A model generated the notes under the pieces. It saw only the letters and a list, made by a program, of their open reading frames with translations, did not search any database and had not been told where the DNA came from. The position numbers and the translations under genes are program-made. A stretch of DNA of 37,215 bases from Moraxellaceae bacterium. Lineage in GTDB: Bacteria; Pseudomonadota; Gammaproteobacteria; Pseudomonadales; Moraxellaceae. Shown here in pieces: positions 17,596 through 26,002 of the stretch. The stretch spans positions 1 to 37,215 of the forward strand of contig JANYEL010000020.1 of NCBI GenBank assembly GCA_025363155.1, in the 5' to 3' direction. Numbering within the stretch: position 1 is the stretch's first letter; the number at the start of each line of letters is the position of its first letter.

Positions 17596-17844
17596 TCAAT
17601 GCTTATATTGCGTCGGGCAATATCCTCGACTCACTTCAGGATTACGCATTTTCAAATGCTTTGTAGCGCGCCCGCTCACTCTTTTCCGCCATAATTTAAA
17701 ACTTTGTGGCTTCAAGTAACTCCGCATGAGTTTGATAACAAGAGACTCATTTAAACCAAATTGGAGCTCAATCGCCTCAAAAGGGGTTCTGTCTTCCCAT
17801 GCCATTTCTATGACTCTTGAAGCGTCTTCGCTAGATAACTGCAT
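17596..17844 (-). CDS. DUF2805 / TIGR03643 family protein
   Basis: 82 aa. The run VIEMAWEDRTPFEAIELQFG and then LVIKLMRSYLKPQSFKLWRKR followed by VSGRATKHLKMR is the signature of this conserved family, an HTH-like helical protein of unknown function found across proteobacteria. ATG 17844 is chosen over the in-frame TTG at 17847 because AAGGTGAG lies just upstream. A perfect TTGACA lies about 75 nt before the ATG on this strand, but a convincing -10 does not follow. The last 15 residues (after KHLKMR) are not part of the conserved block. Confidence 0.85.
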   Translation of the reverse strand: MQLSSEDASRVIEMAWEDRTPFEAIELQFGLNESLVIKLMRSYLKPQSFKLWRKRVSGRATKHLKMRNPEVSRGYCPTQYKH

Positions 17845-17847
17845 CAA

Positions 17848-18279
17848 TACTCACCTTAAATTTACTCTAAAAAAATTAGCAACTTAATGTGTTAAATAAA
17901 CATTCAATAGATCTGTTGTCAACTAAAATATAACCAAATAGTTTTTGGAAAAAAATGACGACCATCTACAAGAGTTTCAATAAGAACATGATGACTTAAT
18001 AAATTATATTCTATTAAGTCAATTATTTATATTGATCAGAAAGTGAAATTAGCATTGCCATCATAGTATATCAAAGAGTGCGATGCACCCGTAGGCTGAG
18101 GACTTTCCACCGCTTAATTATGTAGGACTCCTGCCTATTATTATCACACAAAAAACAAAAAAGCCCCGCCGACTTACATCGGCAGAGCTTTAGTTTGAGC
18201 TGCATTACAATTCACGAAGATATCTAATTTCATCAAATATACTTCGTAAACACAATGCTAGCCTTATCCTCAAGAACAA
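17848..18279. other. AT-rich stretch without a confident gene
   Basis: About 430 bp. It contains a 14-codon plus-strand ORF (17955-17999, MTTIYKSFNKNMMT) with GGAAAAAA before its ATG. It also contains a perfect 10-bp inverted repeat directly over its stop, TGACTTAATA (17992-18001) with TATTAAGTCA (18012-18021). The terminator at 18160-18191 is listed separately. The rest shows no ORF, tRNA or repeat that I can support. Confidence 0.5.
18160..18191 (-). terminator. Terminator after the repeat lipoprotein locus
   Basis: On the minus strand AAAGC and GCTTT form the outer stem and GCCGA/TCGGC the inner stem around a 6-nt loop. It is followed by a T-rich run TTTTTTGTTTTTTG. It is about 90 nt after the stop at 18280, so it should end the long lipoprotein transcript. 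Confidence 0.8.
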
Positions 18280-18615
18280 TTATTTCTGACGCCAGAGTTT
18301 CATTTCCTTGGGTAGGGCTATCATTGATGGAATAGCCTGCGAGCGCAATGCGCTAGCTACTGGTGTAAACGTGGAGGTAGGATCAGTTGTTGGCAAGAAA
18401 TTCACTGGAATCGGTGCAACGATGAATTTCTTGGCCCCAGCAAAGAATATTGTCCGATCATCCTCAGACAATGTCATCACCATTTTGAAACTACAGTTTG
18501 TATTGTAGAAAGTACGGCAACCACCGTAATTTTTCAGATCAAAAAACCCTAATTGAGGAAATTGTGTCTGAGCCGCAGACAATTGACTAGTATTGAACAC
18601 AAATATGCGTGGCAT
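18280..18615 (-). pseudogene. C-terminal remainder of the lipoprotein, behind an amber codon
   Basis: 111 aa from the first ATG, but the same frame is open from codon GCG right after the TAG at 18682-18684. The 22 codons between (AYRENSISLNYNNPNYESTTTD) read smoothly into MPRIFVFNTSQLSAAQ. The content (FVFNTS, a Cys pair in GGCRTFYNTNCSF, MTLSEDDRTIFFAGAKKFIVAP) looks like the last blades of a beta-propeller-like repeat. There is no ribosome site before the internal ATG, so it is unlikely to be translated on its own. It is best read as the end of the 18682-21309 gene, cut off by a point mutation or reached by read-through. Confidence 0.7.
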
Positions 18616-18681
18616 GTCAGTTGTAGTAGATTCGTAATTGGGATTGTTGTAATTGAGGCTGATTGAATTTTCTCGATACGC

Positions 18682-21309
18682 CTAAATATAAGCCCGCTTG
18701 CCGTCACGGGACAACATAGTCCCGCTCGTAAACCAGCCGCTTGGGATGCTGAATGTGCCTAAACGAAGGAAACCAGAATCATAAATTCCATAGTCTCCAA
18801 GTGCCCAATATTGGCCAGTGCGGTTGCTTACAGCATCATAAAAATAACTGTTTATACCGTCATCTGGCAATGTAGAAAATTGACTATTCAATTGATCACG
18901 AAACAACGCCCTTGGATGTGGTGAACTAGTGCCATCCGAGCTAAAAATCTGACGACGACCATCGCGTGAACCAAAGGCGATACGTCCGTAGACATCATTA
19001 ATTTCAGACTGCGAAAGGTTGGTATCCAGATTAAAGTTATTTGTACCTACCCAGAAACGGTTGTTGCCATCTATCACCAAGGGCGTCCAACTACTGTCCG
19101 TTCCGCCACTGGTAGGAGCACTGGTAGAAGACAGTTGAGCTAACGTGAATGGGTCGTAACGATTGACCAGAGAATTACCTGTAATGAGCACCAATGACTT
19201 TTGATCACGATCCATCGCCAATTTAGAAGGCTTGCTCACAGTAGCAACTGAGTTGACAAAAGTACTGCCATTCCAACCAAACTTATGGATGCGCGACAAA
19301 GTCAAGTCAACAGCAAACGCTGTTTTGCTGACAGGATCCCAGACCAATGAGGTTTTTGTACCTGCTGTATCAATCGCTTGATAGTCAAAACTCTGACGTT
19401 CCAAGACTCGCAATGTGTTGGTGTGTGTTGGAGCACCAAGCGCAGTTGTCAATGTTATGGCGTAGCTACCAGCAGGCACGTTTAGTAAAGTCACTTTAGC
19501 GAGTTTGTCGCTCATGATAGTCGCACTTTGAAGGGTCAGACCACTTCCCAACTGCAAGCGTTCAGTAAAATCACTGAGGCTGGCAAAGCCATTACCATAG
19601 AGCAACACATCGCCAGACTCACCTGCGAGAAGCGCAAGCGTATCAATGTGTTCAATTTCAGTGAATTGTTTTGTGATGGTTAATTGCTTGGTCACACTGC
19701 TCAGGTTTGTACCGCTGATTGTGATGGTCGCCGTATGATTCGTATTATTGATGAATGCACCAAACAAATCTTTATCAACATGCCATTTCAACGCGCCGCC
19801 AATCGCACCATTCGAAGCATCAAGTACCAGCCAAGGCTGATTACTGGTTGCTGACCATTGGGACGTGGAAACACCAGACACAGCTTGTACAGTAAACATA
19901 CCTGTTCCTGGGCTATCTGATTTGATCGTGGTGGTTTCACTTGTCGGGGCAACCAGTCCTTTGTTGACAACAAAATTCACTGGAATAGAAAGACTTTCAC
20001 TTCCATGAGTCACAGCAAGGTTAGCTGTATAGCTGCCTGGCGTCAGACCTGCTGTAACAGCCGTTAAAACAAGATTGTTACCGTTATTTTTGACCTGTAA
20101 CCAACCGCTATTACCTGCACCGTAACTTACACCAGTGGTTGAAAAACCACCGCCAGGAACGTTCAGTTGTAAGGTTTGTCCCGTCACTATTTGCGATTCA
20201 ACGCCTGTAAACGCAAGCGAATTGCTATTGGCAAATAAATGTTGAAGTGCGTCATAAGACACACTCAATGTGATCGGCACAAACAAGCTCTCAGTGCCAG
20301 CACTCACCTTCAGAGTTGCGCTGTATTTTCCAGCCGCCAAACCTTTAGTGCTTGCAGTTAGAACGAGATTGCTTCCAGTATTATTTACCTGCAACCAGCC
20401 GCTTCCTGTTCCATAGCTCACTTGTGTGCTTGCTGTTGTACCAGTAGGCACATTTAATTTCACGGTTTGTGTTGGCAGTACGATGGCTTCAGGGCCTGTA
20501 AAATCAACAGAATTTCGATCAGCAGACAAGTGTGCAAGTGGATCACGGACTACAGTCAGATTGACAGTTACGGATGCTGTTTGCTGGCTAGCTCCATTGG
20601 TTTTCAACAGCACAGTCGCTGTGTAATTGCCAGGAGTTAGACCCGTTACATTTGGTGTCAACAATAACTTGCTGCCATTGTTTTGTATTTGCAACCAACC
20701 ACTTGCGCCAGCTCCATAACTGACTGTAGATGTTGTGCTAGAAGCATCATCAGGCAGTGTCACCAGCAAAGTCTGGGCAGTCCCCGCTTGTTTCTCAGCC
20801 ATACTAAAATTAAGTTCAGTCTGCGCAACTTGCAGACGTGGATGGACAATGATGGAGTACTTCACCGCGTGTGGCGAGCCAGAAAATTGCTTGCTGCATC
20901 TGTCATCGCTACAGGCTAGAAAATTGATGGTGCCGGAATAAGTGCCAGGCAAAAGACCCGTCATAGGCTGAATTTGAGCTGAGGCTGTCCCCGCATTTTC
21001 ATCAACATTGATCTGAATTGGTTGTTGAATGCCTGTGCCTTCGATTGTTGCACCAATAAACACGCCAGTTTCAGGCTGGTCGCCATGATCTTTGGCTGTC
21101 ACGAATTGTGGCGCAGCGCTGGTGCCTTCCAAATAATCGAAACTTAATGCGCTCGTATTAAATGTGATGCTGTAGTTTTGTTTAGGATTCCCACTGCTAC
21201 TACCTCCACTACTGCTTCCACCCCCACCGCCACCGCCACCACAACCGCTGAGTACGAACGTACTCAAAAGCGCAACCCCATAGGTCCGCAATCTGTTCTG
21301 ATAATGCAT
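18682..21309 (-). CDS. Large lipoprotein with tandem BACON/Ig-like repeats (amber-truncated)
   Basis: 875 aa to a TAG. The signal ends in lipobox LSGC (Cys23) followed by eight Gly and a Ser/Gly linker, so it should be lipid-anchored and perhaps surface-exposed. After an N-terminal beta domain (about 45-157) come three tandem repeats of about 95 residues (about 165-253, 260-350, 356-449). Each holds YGxGxSGWLQV, NNGxxLxLT and GLTPGxYTA, resembling BACON or other Ig-like cell-surface domains. A further beta domain, an IPT/TIG-like part (LLYGNGF, about 570-635) and a propeller-like C-terminus follow. The protein ends abruptly at SRDGKRAYI, where the same frame continues for 133 more codons. GGGG lies about 8 nt before the ATG. 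Adhesive or carbohydrate-binding roles are guesses. Confidence 0.8.
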   Translation of the reverse strand: MHYQNRLRTYGVALLSTFVLSGCGGGGGGGGSSSGGSSSGNPKQNYSITFNTSALSFDYLEGTSAAPQFVTAKDHGDQPETGVFIGATIEGTGIQQPIQINVDENAGTASAQIQPMTGLLPGTYSGTINFLACSDDRCSKQFSGSPHAVKYSIIVHPRLQVAQTELNFSMAEKQAGTAQTLLVTLPDDASSTTSTVSYGAGASGWLQIQNNGSKLLLTPNVTGLTPGNYTATVLLKTNGASQQTASVTVNLTVVRDPLAHLSADRNSVDFTGPEAIVLPTQTVKLNVPTGTTASTQVSYGTGSGWLQVNNTGSNLVLTASTKGLAAGKYSATLKVSAGTESLFVPITLSVSYDALQHLFANSNSLAFTGVESQIVTGQTLQLNVPGGGFSTTGVSYGAGNSGWLQVKNNGNNLVLTAVTAGLTPGSYTANLAVTHGSESLSIPVNFVVNKGLVAPTSETTTIKSDSPGTGMFTVQAVSGVSTSQWSATSNQPWLVLDASNGAIGGALKWHVDKDLFGAFINNTNHTATITISGTNLSSVTKQLTITKQFTEIEHIDTLALLAGESGDVLLYGNGFASLSDFTERLQLGSGLTLQSATIMSDKLAKVTLLNVPAGSYAITLTTALGAPTHTNTLRVLERQSFDYQAIDTAGTKTSLVWDPVSKTAFAVDLTLSRIHKFGWNGSTFVNSVATVSKPSKLAMDRDQKSLVLITGNSLVNRYDPFTLAQLSSTSAPTSGGTDSSWTPLVIDGNNRFWVGTNNFNLDTNLSQSEINDVYGRIAFGSRDGRRQIFSSDGTSSPHPRALFRDQLNSQFSTLPDDGINSYFYDAVSNRTGQYWALGDYGIYDSGFLRLGTFSIPSGWFTSGTMLSRDGKRAYI

Positions 21310-21723
21310 GATTTCCCCGATATATTGATTAAAAATACTACAAATATGATTGATTTATTTTTAATGAAAACTATTGTTAAATTAAAGACCTATTAATGAT
21401 AATTAAAAGTCTGTTCAATTTCAAAATTTTTTGATTTTTAGGCTGTGTATACATTGGTAGACTCTGGACTTTAACTGAACAGGCAAATTATAGATGGTTA
21501 ATGTGGACAAATTAAGACCAACCAAAGAACATCAAAGGAGAAAAAATACACGTGCATATAATTCTGGCAATATTTAGAAAATGTCATAGTCATCAATCCA
21601 CTATTACAGTATTCTCTGCTCCAACTCGTTTAAGTAAATAACGAATTACAAACAGATAAATCATTATTTAAGTTGATAATATTGCGATACAAAAATGAGA
21701 TCAGCAAAACAGGATCAAATCAC
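21310..21723. other. Divergent intergenic region
   Basis: About 410 bp, very AT-rich, between the lipoprotein start and the alcohol dehydrogenase start. It must carry promoters for both directions. I could not fix a -10/-35 pair with normal spacing on either strand, and saw no repeat or RNA gene. Confidence 0.5.
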
Positions 21724-22914
21724 ATGCAAGGATTTAGCTTCGATACCGTGCGGCAAATTATTTGTGCTGTTGGAAGCCGCCATCAGCTTGGTGCAACATG
21801 CACGAGCTTAGGTATGACGCATGTTTTATTTGTCACTGATCCTGGCATTCTCGAATTTAATCTGCATCTCGATGCGATCCAAAGTATTCAAAACAGTGGC
21901 TTAAAAGTCACGATTTATTCCGATGTACAAGCCGACCCACCTGAAGCAGTTATCCTCGCTGCCACTGCCTCGGCAAAAAAATCACAAATCAACGGTGTGG
22001 TGGGCTACGGCGGCGGCAGTTCAATGGATGTTGCAAAGCTTATTGCCCTACTTGCGAATCCTGCCCAAAGTCAAAATATCACTGAAATTTATGGCGTCAA
22101 TAACGTCACTGGTAAACGTTTACCATTGATTCAAGTGCCAACGACTGCAGGTACTGGCTCGGAAGTCACTGCGGTTGCAATCGTCACCACAGGTGAAACC
22201 ACTAAGATGGGCGTTGTGTCGCCAATTTTACTGGCTGATGCTGCGATATTGGATGCTGAACTCACGATAGGTTTACCTTCGCATGTCACTGCAGCAACGG
22301 GAATCGATGCGATGGTTCATGCGATTGAATCGTTTACCAGTGCAATTAAGAAAAATCCTTATTCAGATATGCTCGCGCGTGAAGGGCTTCGTTTGTTAGA
22401 TCAGAATTTGCAAACGGCTATTCATGATAAGAAGAATTTAATCGCACGTGAAAATATGCTGCTCGGTGCAATGATGGCGGGTCAAGCCTTCGCGAACTCA
22501 CCTGTTGCGGCGGTTCATGCGTTGGCTTATCCGTTGGGTGGACATTTTCATATTCCTCATGGACTATCGAACTCTCTTGTTTTAATTGAAGTAATGCGAT
22601 TTAATTTGTTACATGCAACAGACTTGTACGCGGAACTTTTTAAAACGCTTGAACCCAATGGTGCTGGTAATAATACAGAACTTGCAATGAAACTCATCGC
22701 GCGTTTAGAAAGACATATCATTGACAGTGGTTTACCTAGAAAACTGAATGAAATCAAATTTCAAGATCATAGAGGCGAATCACAATTCATTCAAAAAGAG
22801 CATTTACCTGCACTTGCAGCTGATGCAATGAAACAAACCCGCTTACTCATGAACAACCCACGACCGCTCCTTGAGGCGGATGCACTAGCAATTTATCAGG
22901 CAGCTTATTCATGA
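21724..22914 (+). CDS. Iron-containing (group III) alcohol dehydrogenase
   Basis: 396 aa from ATG 21724 (AGGA about 10 nt upstream; an in-frame ATT/ATG-type start further up is not supported). It oxidises alcohols or reduces aldehydes with NAD(P). The nucleotide motif GYGGGSSMDVAK (94-105) and PTTAGTGSEVT (139-149) are present. The metal ligands fit the family: Asp195 and His199 in GIDAMVHA, His265 in HALAYP, and His279 in GHFHIPHG. The chain is about 10 to 15 residues longer than E. coli YiaY-type enzymes in the C-terminal helix. The next gene overlaps by 4 nt (ATGA), so a thioesterase is co-translated. Substrate chain length is unknown. Confidence 0.92.
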   Translation: MQGFSFDTVRQIICAVGSRHQLGATCTSLGMTHVLFVTDPGILEFNLHLDAIQSIQNSGLKVTIYSDVQADPPEAVILAATASAKKSQINGVVGYGGGSSMDVAKLIALLANPAQSQNITEIYGVNNVTGKRLPLIQVPTTAGTGSEVTAVAIVTTGETTKMGVVSPILLADAAILDAELTIGLPSHVTAATGIDAMVHAIESFTSAIKKNPYSDMLAREGLRLLDQNLQTAIHDKKNLIARENMLLGAMMAGQAFANSPVAAVHALAYPLGGHFHIPHGLSNSLVLIEVMRFNLLHATDLYAELFKTLEPNGAGNNTELAMKLIARLERHIIDSGLPRKLNEIKFQDHRGESQFIQKEHLPALAADAMKQTRLLMNNPRPLLEADALAIYQAAYS

Positions 22915-23354
22915 CACGTCCAGCCCCGCACATCCGCGCCGATTATGTTTGGTACACCGATATTACAACCCGTTGGGCGGATAACGACATTTATGGTCAT
23001 GTAAATAATGTGATGTATTACAGTTACTTCGATACGATTGTAAATCGTTATTTGATTGAAATTGGTGGGCTTGATATTCATCAGGGCAACGTGATTGGTT
23101 TGGTGGTAGATTCGGGTTGTAGCTATTTCTCTCCTATTGCCTTCCCTGATCGTTTAGATGGTGGACTTCGAGTTGCTCATCTTGGACATTCGTCTGTTTA
23201 TTATGAAATTGGCGTGTTTAAAGAAGGCGCAGAAGCGACAACGGCGCAGGGTCAATTTGTTCATGTCTTTGTCGATCGCGAAACGCGTAAACCTGTCGCA
23301 ATTCCTGCTGATTTACGTGAGAAACTGGCTTTATTGTCGCTGGTTCGCGATTAA
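22911..23354 (+). CDS. Acyl-CoA thioesterase, 4HBT hotdog fold
   Basis: 147 aa hotdog-fold protein. The motif TTRWADNDIYGHVNNVMYYSYFDT has the catalytic Asp26 and the GHVNN turn of the 4-hydroxybenzoyl-CoA thioesterase family (YbgC/FadM-like). It should hydrolyse acyl-CoA thioesters in the cytoplasm. It is coupled to the alcohol dehydrogenase by ATGA overlap. The pairing suggests a shared pathway on fatty or aromatic acyl intermediates, which is inference. Confidence 0.88.
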   Translation: MTRPAPHIRADYVWYTDITTRWADNDIYGHVNNVMYYSYFDTIVNRYLIEIGGLDIHQGNVIGLVVDSGCSYFSPIAFPDRLDGGLRVAHLGHSSVYYEIGVFKEGAEATTAQGQFVHVFVDRETRKPVAIPADLREKLALLSLVRD

Positions 23355-23367
23355 TGGGAAAAAAAGA

Positions 23368-23811
23368 ATGTGCTACATGACTGTTTTGAGCACTACAACA
23401 AAAGAAGATTTATCTATCTATAACAACGAATTTTTTCAATTCTCAAAAGAATATGAGTTTATTCCAGAAGCAAAATACTTAGCTTTTCAGAATAAATGGT
23501 TGTTAACAGCAGAGTTTGGTTGCAGTTGTGGTTTCAGACATTTGTGTGGCGGAAGCGTCGAACTTGGTTTCGGTGAGCCTGAAGAATGGTTTCCTGAAGA
23601 GACTTCTACCATTGAAGCTACGCGACAAGCTATTGAAGTTATTAGGTCTCTTGTTGAAAAAGCTGAGCAAGTCGATTGTGTCGATGCGTGGTGCAGCAAT
23701 CAAGAGGAAGCTGAGCCATTAGAAGGTGATTTAGACGTTAATCTTGCGAGTACAGAGAATCTTTCTTTTCGTTTTTTTGAGAATTACCGCTTTAATTTTA
23801 TAAAGCAGTAA
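23368..23811 (+). CDS. Hypothetical Cys-rich protein (CSCGFRHL motif)
   Basis: 147 aa, function not recognised. It begins MCYMTVLSTTTKEDL, then YEFIPEAKYLAFQNKWLLTAE, FGCSCGFRHLCGG (three Cys and one His within 12 residues), and an acidic Glu/Trp-rich middle (EPEEWFPEE). VDCVDAWCSNQEE and ENLSFRFFENYRFNFI follow. The Cys/His set could bind a metal but no known fold is certain. I start at ATG 23368, 13 nt after the thioesterase stop with GGGAAAAAAAG before it; the longer frame from 23158 only runs antiparallel-like through the thioesterase gene and is not credible. It probably sits in the same transcript as the two genes before it. Confidence 0.75.
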   Translation: MCYMTVLSTTTKEDLSIYNNEFFQFSKEYEFIPEAKYLAFQNKWLLTAEFGCSCGFRHLCGGSVELGFGEPEEWFPEETSTIEATRQAIEVIRSLVEKAEQVDCVDAWCSNQEEAEPLEGDLDVNLASTENLSFRFFENYRFNFIKQ

Positions 23812-23839
23812 CTCTTTGATTAGAAAATCTAAAATAAAA

Positions 23840-25924
23840 TTATGTCAGACTTTCCTTCATCACCAGTTCCACGACTTCACCTTCAAACAAAGTCATCAAA
23901 GGCTCAATTGCTGGATCCGTCACGAGCAGTTCATGCGCCTTAATCTGCGCTTGTTTTAAGCGTTTTTCTTTACGTTGAACGGGCGTGATTTCTGTTGGTG
24001 TTGATTGAATGATTTGAAGTTGTGTTTGTGGCCAATCAGCCTTTAACGCAGTTAATAAGCCATCTAGCATTTGCGAAACGAGAACATGATGTTCTCTTGC
24101 AATCATAAATTCGCTTTCACCACCAATAGCGCCGCGCATCATTCCATGCTGCCCTAAACTCAATACGCCGCCAGATAACTCACCCTTCGAAGCATGCTCA
24201 CGCAACCAGAACTCCCATTTCTCTGGTGTCCATTCACCTGATAATTCAGCAACTGGATGTGCGAGGATTTCAAAAGGCGTTTGTGTTGATGGACTTGATG
24301 TAGAGTTTTTAGACTCATTACCATAAGCAATCGTTGTACTTTGAACTTCGGCTGATACTTTTTCTTCGATAAGCTCTTTGACTGGTGAAATGACTAGGTG
24401 TTCAGGTTCAGTATGCATTTCTTCATCAGCAAACAATCCGCCTTGATTACTTTCAACTTCTTCAATGACTACTTCTTCGATTTGAACTTCAACAATCGGT
24501 TCTTCAGCAACAACAGCTGCTTCTATCTCTGGTGGTATTTCATCGAAGATTTCTGTAGTTTCTTCAATTTGATTGACCACTAATTCATTAGTAATGACTG
24601 CAGGCTCTGGTTGAATTTCTTCAACTGGCGATTCTAATTGCGCAACTTCTTCAACAGTTTTTTCAATAACTGGCGCAATAAACGTTTCAGTAACGTTTCG
24701 GGAGACTTCTAAAGTTTTAGAGTTTTTTTTAGACTCAATCTCTGTTAATTCAGTAGATTGACTGCTTGTATCCACTTCGAAATAAGCGATTTCAGCAGGT
24801 TCAATTGCTGTCGAAATGACATTAATGGTTTCATGTAACCTTAATGGTCTAAACGCCAAAAGTCTTAGTACACACATCTCAAACCCTTGCTGTGCGGTTA
24901 CGGCAAGTTTCAAGTCGGTACGACCTTGTAAGGCGATTTGATAATACAACTGCACATCTTGACGATCAAAACTGGTCGCCATTTTCTTCAAAATCGCCGC
25001 TTCAGTTGGCGTACCTATATCAGTTTGTTGTGGTAATAACTGCGCAAGCGCTACTTGATGTAGCAACGTGATGAGCTGATCTAAAACAGCACTTACATCC
25101 ACCGCTTGTTGCGACAAATCAAATAAGATTTTTGCAACTTGTGCGCTTTGACCTTGATGAATCGCTAGCAGTAGATTCGCCACTTGGCTACGATCTAAAA
25201 GTCCCAGCATCGCTTGTACATCCGCGCCTTGTACGCTCCCTTGACCATAAGCAATTGCTTGATCGGTCAATGACATCGCATCACGCAGTGAACCTTGCGC
25301 AGATTCAGCAAGTAACCAAAGCGCAGCATCATCAAATGCAATATTTTCTTTTTTAAGAACTTCTGCAAGGTGATCATGGATTTCTTGACGTGGCAAAGGA
25401 CGCAAAGTGAATTGCAAACAACGAGATAACACCGTTACAGGTAACTTTTGTGGGTCAGTTGTTGCGAGCAAAAACTTTACATGCTCTGGTGGCTCTTCTA
25501 ATGTTTTGAGTAACGCATTAAAACTATGTGTAGACAGCATGTGTACTTCGTCAATCAGATAAACCTTATAGCGACCTTGGGTTGGTGCGTAAGGGACATT
25601 ATCCAAAAGCTCACGTGTATCTTCGACCTTCGTCCGTGACGCCGCATCAATCTCAATCAAATCAATGAATCGACCTTCATCAATCGCACGACAAGTGCCA
25701 CAAACACCACATGGCGTAGCGGTAATACCTGTTTCACAGTTAAGGCATTTCGACAGAATTCGCGCGATGGTGGTTTTTCCCACGCCGCGTGTGCCTGTAA
25801 ATAAGTAAGCATGATGCAAGCGTCCACGCTCAAGCGCACTGCCCAGCGCAAGCGAAACGTGCGTCTGCCCGACCAACTCAGCAAAATTGCGAGGGCGATA
25901 TTTACGTGCTAAAACTTGATACAT
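23840..25924 (-). CDS. dnaX: DNA polymerase III subunit tau/gamma
   Basis: 694 aa clamp-loader ATPase. Walker A is GTRGVGKTT (44-52), the zinc cluster uses Cys63, Cys72, Cys75 and Cys78 (NCETGITATPCGVCGTC), and the Walker B motif is DEVH (125-128). The sensor and lid run to about residue 365 (LLAFRPL), the end of domain III. A long acidic linker rich in Glu, Val and Ile (about 375-560) leads to the C-terminal domain that would bind the polymerase core and DnaB (FEILAHPVAELSGEWTPEKWEFWL onward). AGGA lies 7 nt before the ATG. At codons 400-401 there is a -1 slippery site followed by a stop, so a short gamma-like form of about 402 aa is likely (see separate entry). The neighbouring genes are unrelated. 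Confidence 0.97.
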   Translation of the reverse strand: MYQVLARKYRPRNFAELVGQTHVSLALGSALERGRLHHAYLFTGTRGVGKTTIARILSKCLNCETGITATPCGVCGTCRAIDEGRFIDLIEIDAASRTKVEDTRELLDNVPYAPTQGRYKVYLIDEVHMLSTHSFNALLKTLEEPPEHVKFLLATTDPQKLPVTVLSRCLQFTLRPLPRQEIHDHLAEVLKKENIAFDDAALWLLAESAQGSLRDAMSLTDQAIAYGQGSVQGADVQAMLGLLDRSQVANLLLAIHQGQSAQVAKILFDLSQQAVDVSAVLDQLITLLHQVALAQLLPQQTDIGTPTEAAILKKMATSFDRQDVQLYYQIALQGRTDLKLAVTAQQGFEMCVLRLLAFRPLRLHETINVISTAIEPAEIAYFEVDTSSQSTELTEIESKKNSKTLEVSRNVTETFIAPVIEKTVEEVAQLESPVEEIQPEPAVITNELVVNQIEETTEIFDEIPPEIEAAVVAEEPIVEVQIEEVVIEEVESNQGGLFADEEMHTEPEHLVISPVKELIEEKVSAEVQSTTIAYGNESKNSTSSPSTQTPFEILAHPVAELSGEWTPEKWEFWLREHASKGELSGGVLSLGQHGMMRGAIGGESEFMIAREHHVLVSQMLDGLLTALKADWPQTQLQIIQSTPTEITPVQRKEKRLKQAQIKAHELLVTDPAIEPLMTLFEGEVVELVMKESLT
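24717..24728 (-). promoter_or_regulatory. Candidate programmed -1 frameshift site in dnaX
   Basis: In the dnaX frame the codons are TCT AAA AAA AAC TCT. The heptamer A AAA AAC (24728-24722) is a classical X XXY YYZ slippery sequence. After a -1 slip the next codons are CTC and TAA (24719-24717), so the shifted product ends one residue after the site. That would give about 402 aa, keeping ATPase domains I-III and losing the tau tail, as in E. coli gamma. A possible stimulatory stem, AAACGT with ACGTTT around 7 nt, lies about 24 nt downstream. Confidence 0.7.
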
Positions 25925-26002
25925 GCCGACTTCCTGAAACTCATAATAAAAGCTATGAAACTTTTGATAAAAATTTAAAACGATTTAAATACATTGACAT
26001 GT

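Noticed and set aside
23158-23367. N-terminal extension of the CSCGFRHL gene into the thioesterase
   Set aside because: The first 70 codons are another frame of the thioesterase; ATG 23368 has its own ribosome site after the thioesterase stop.
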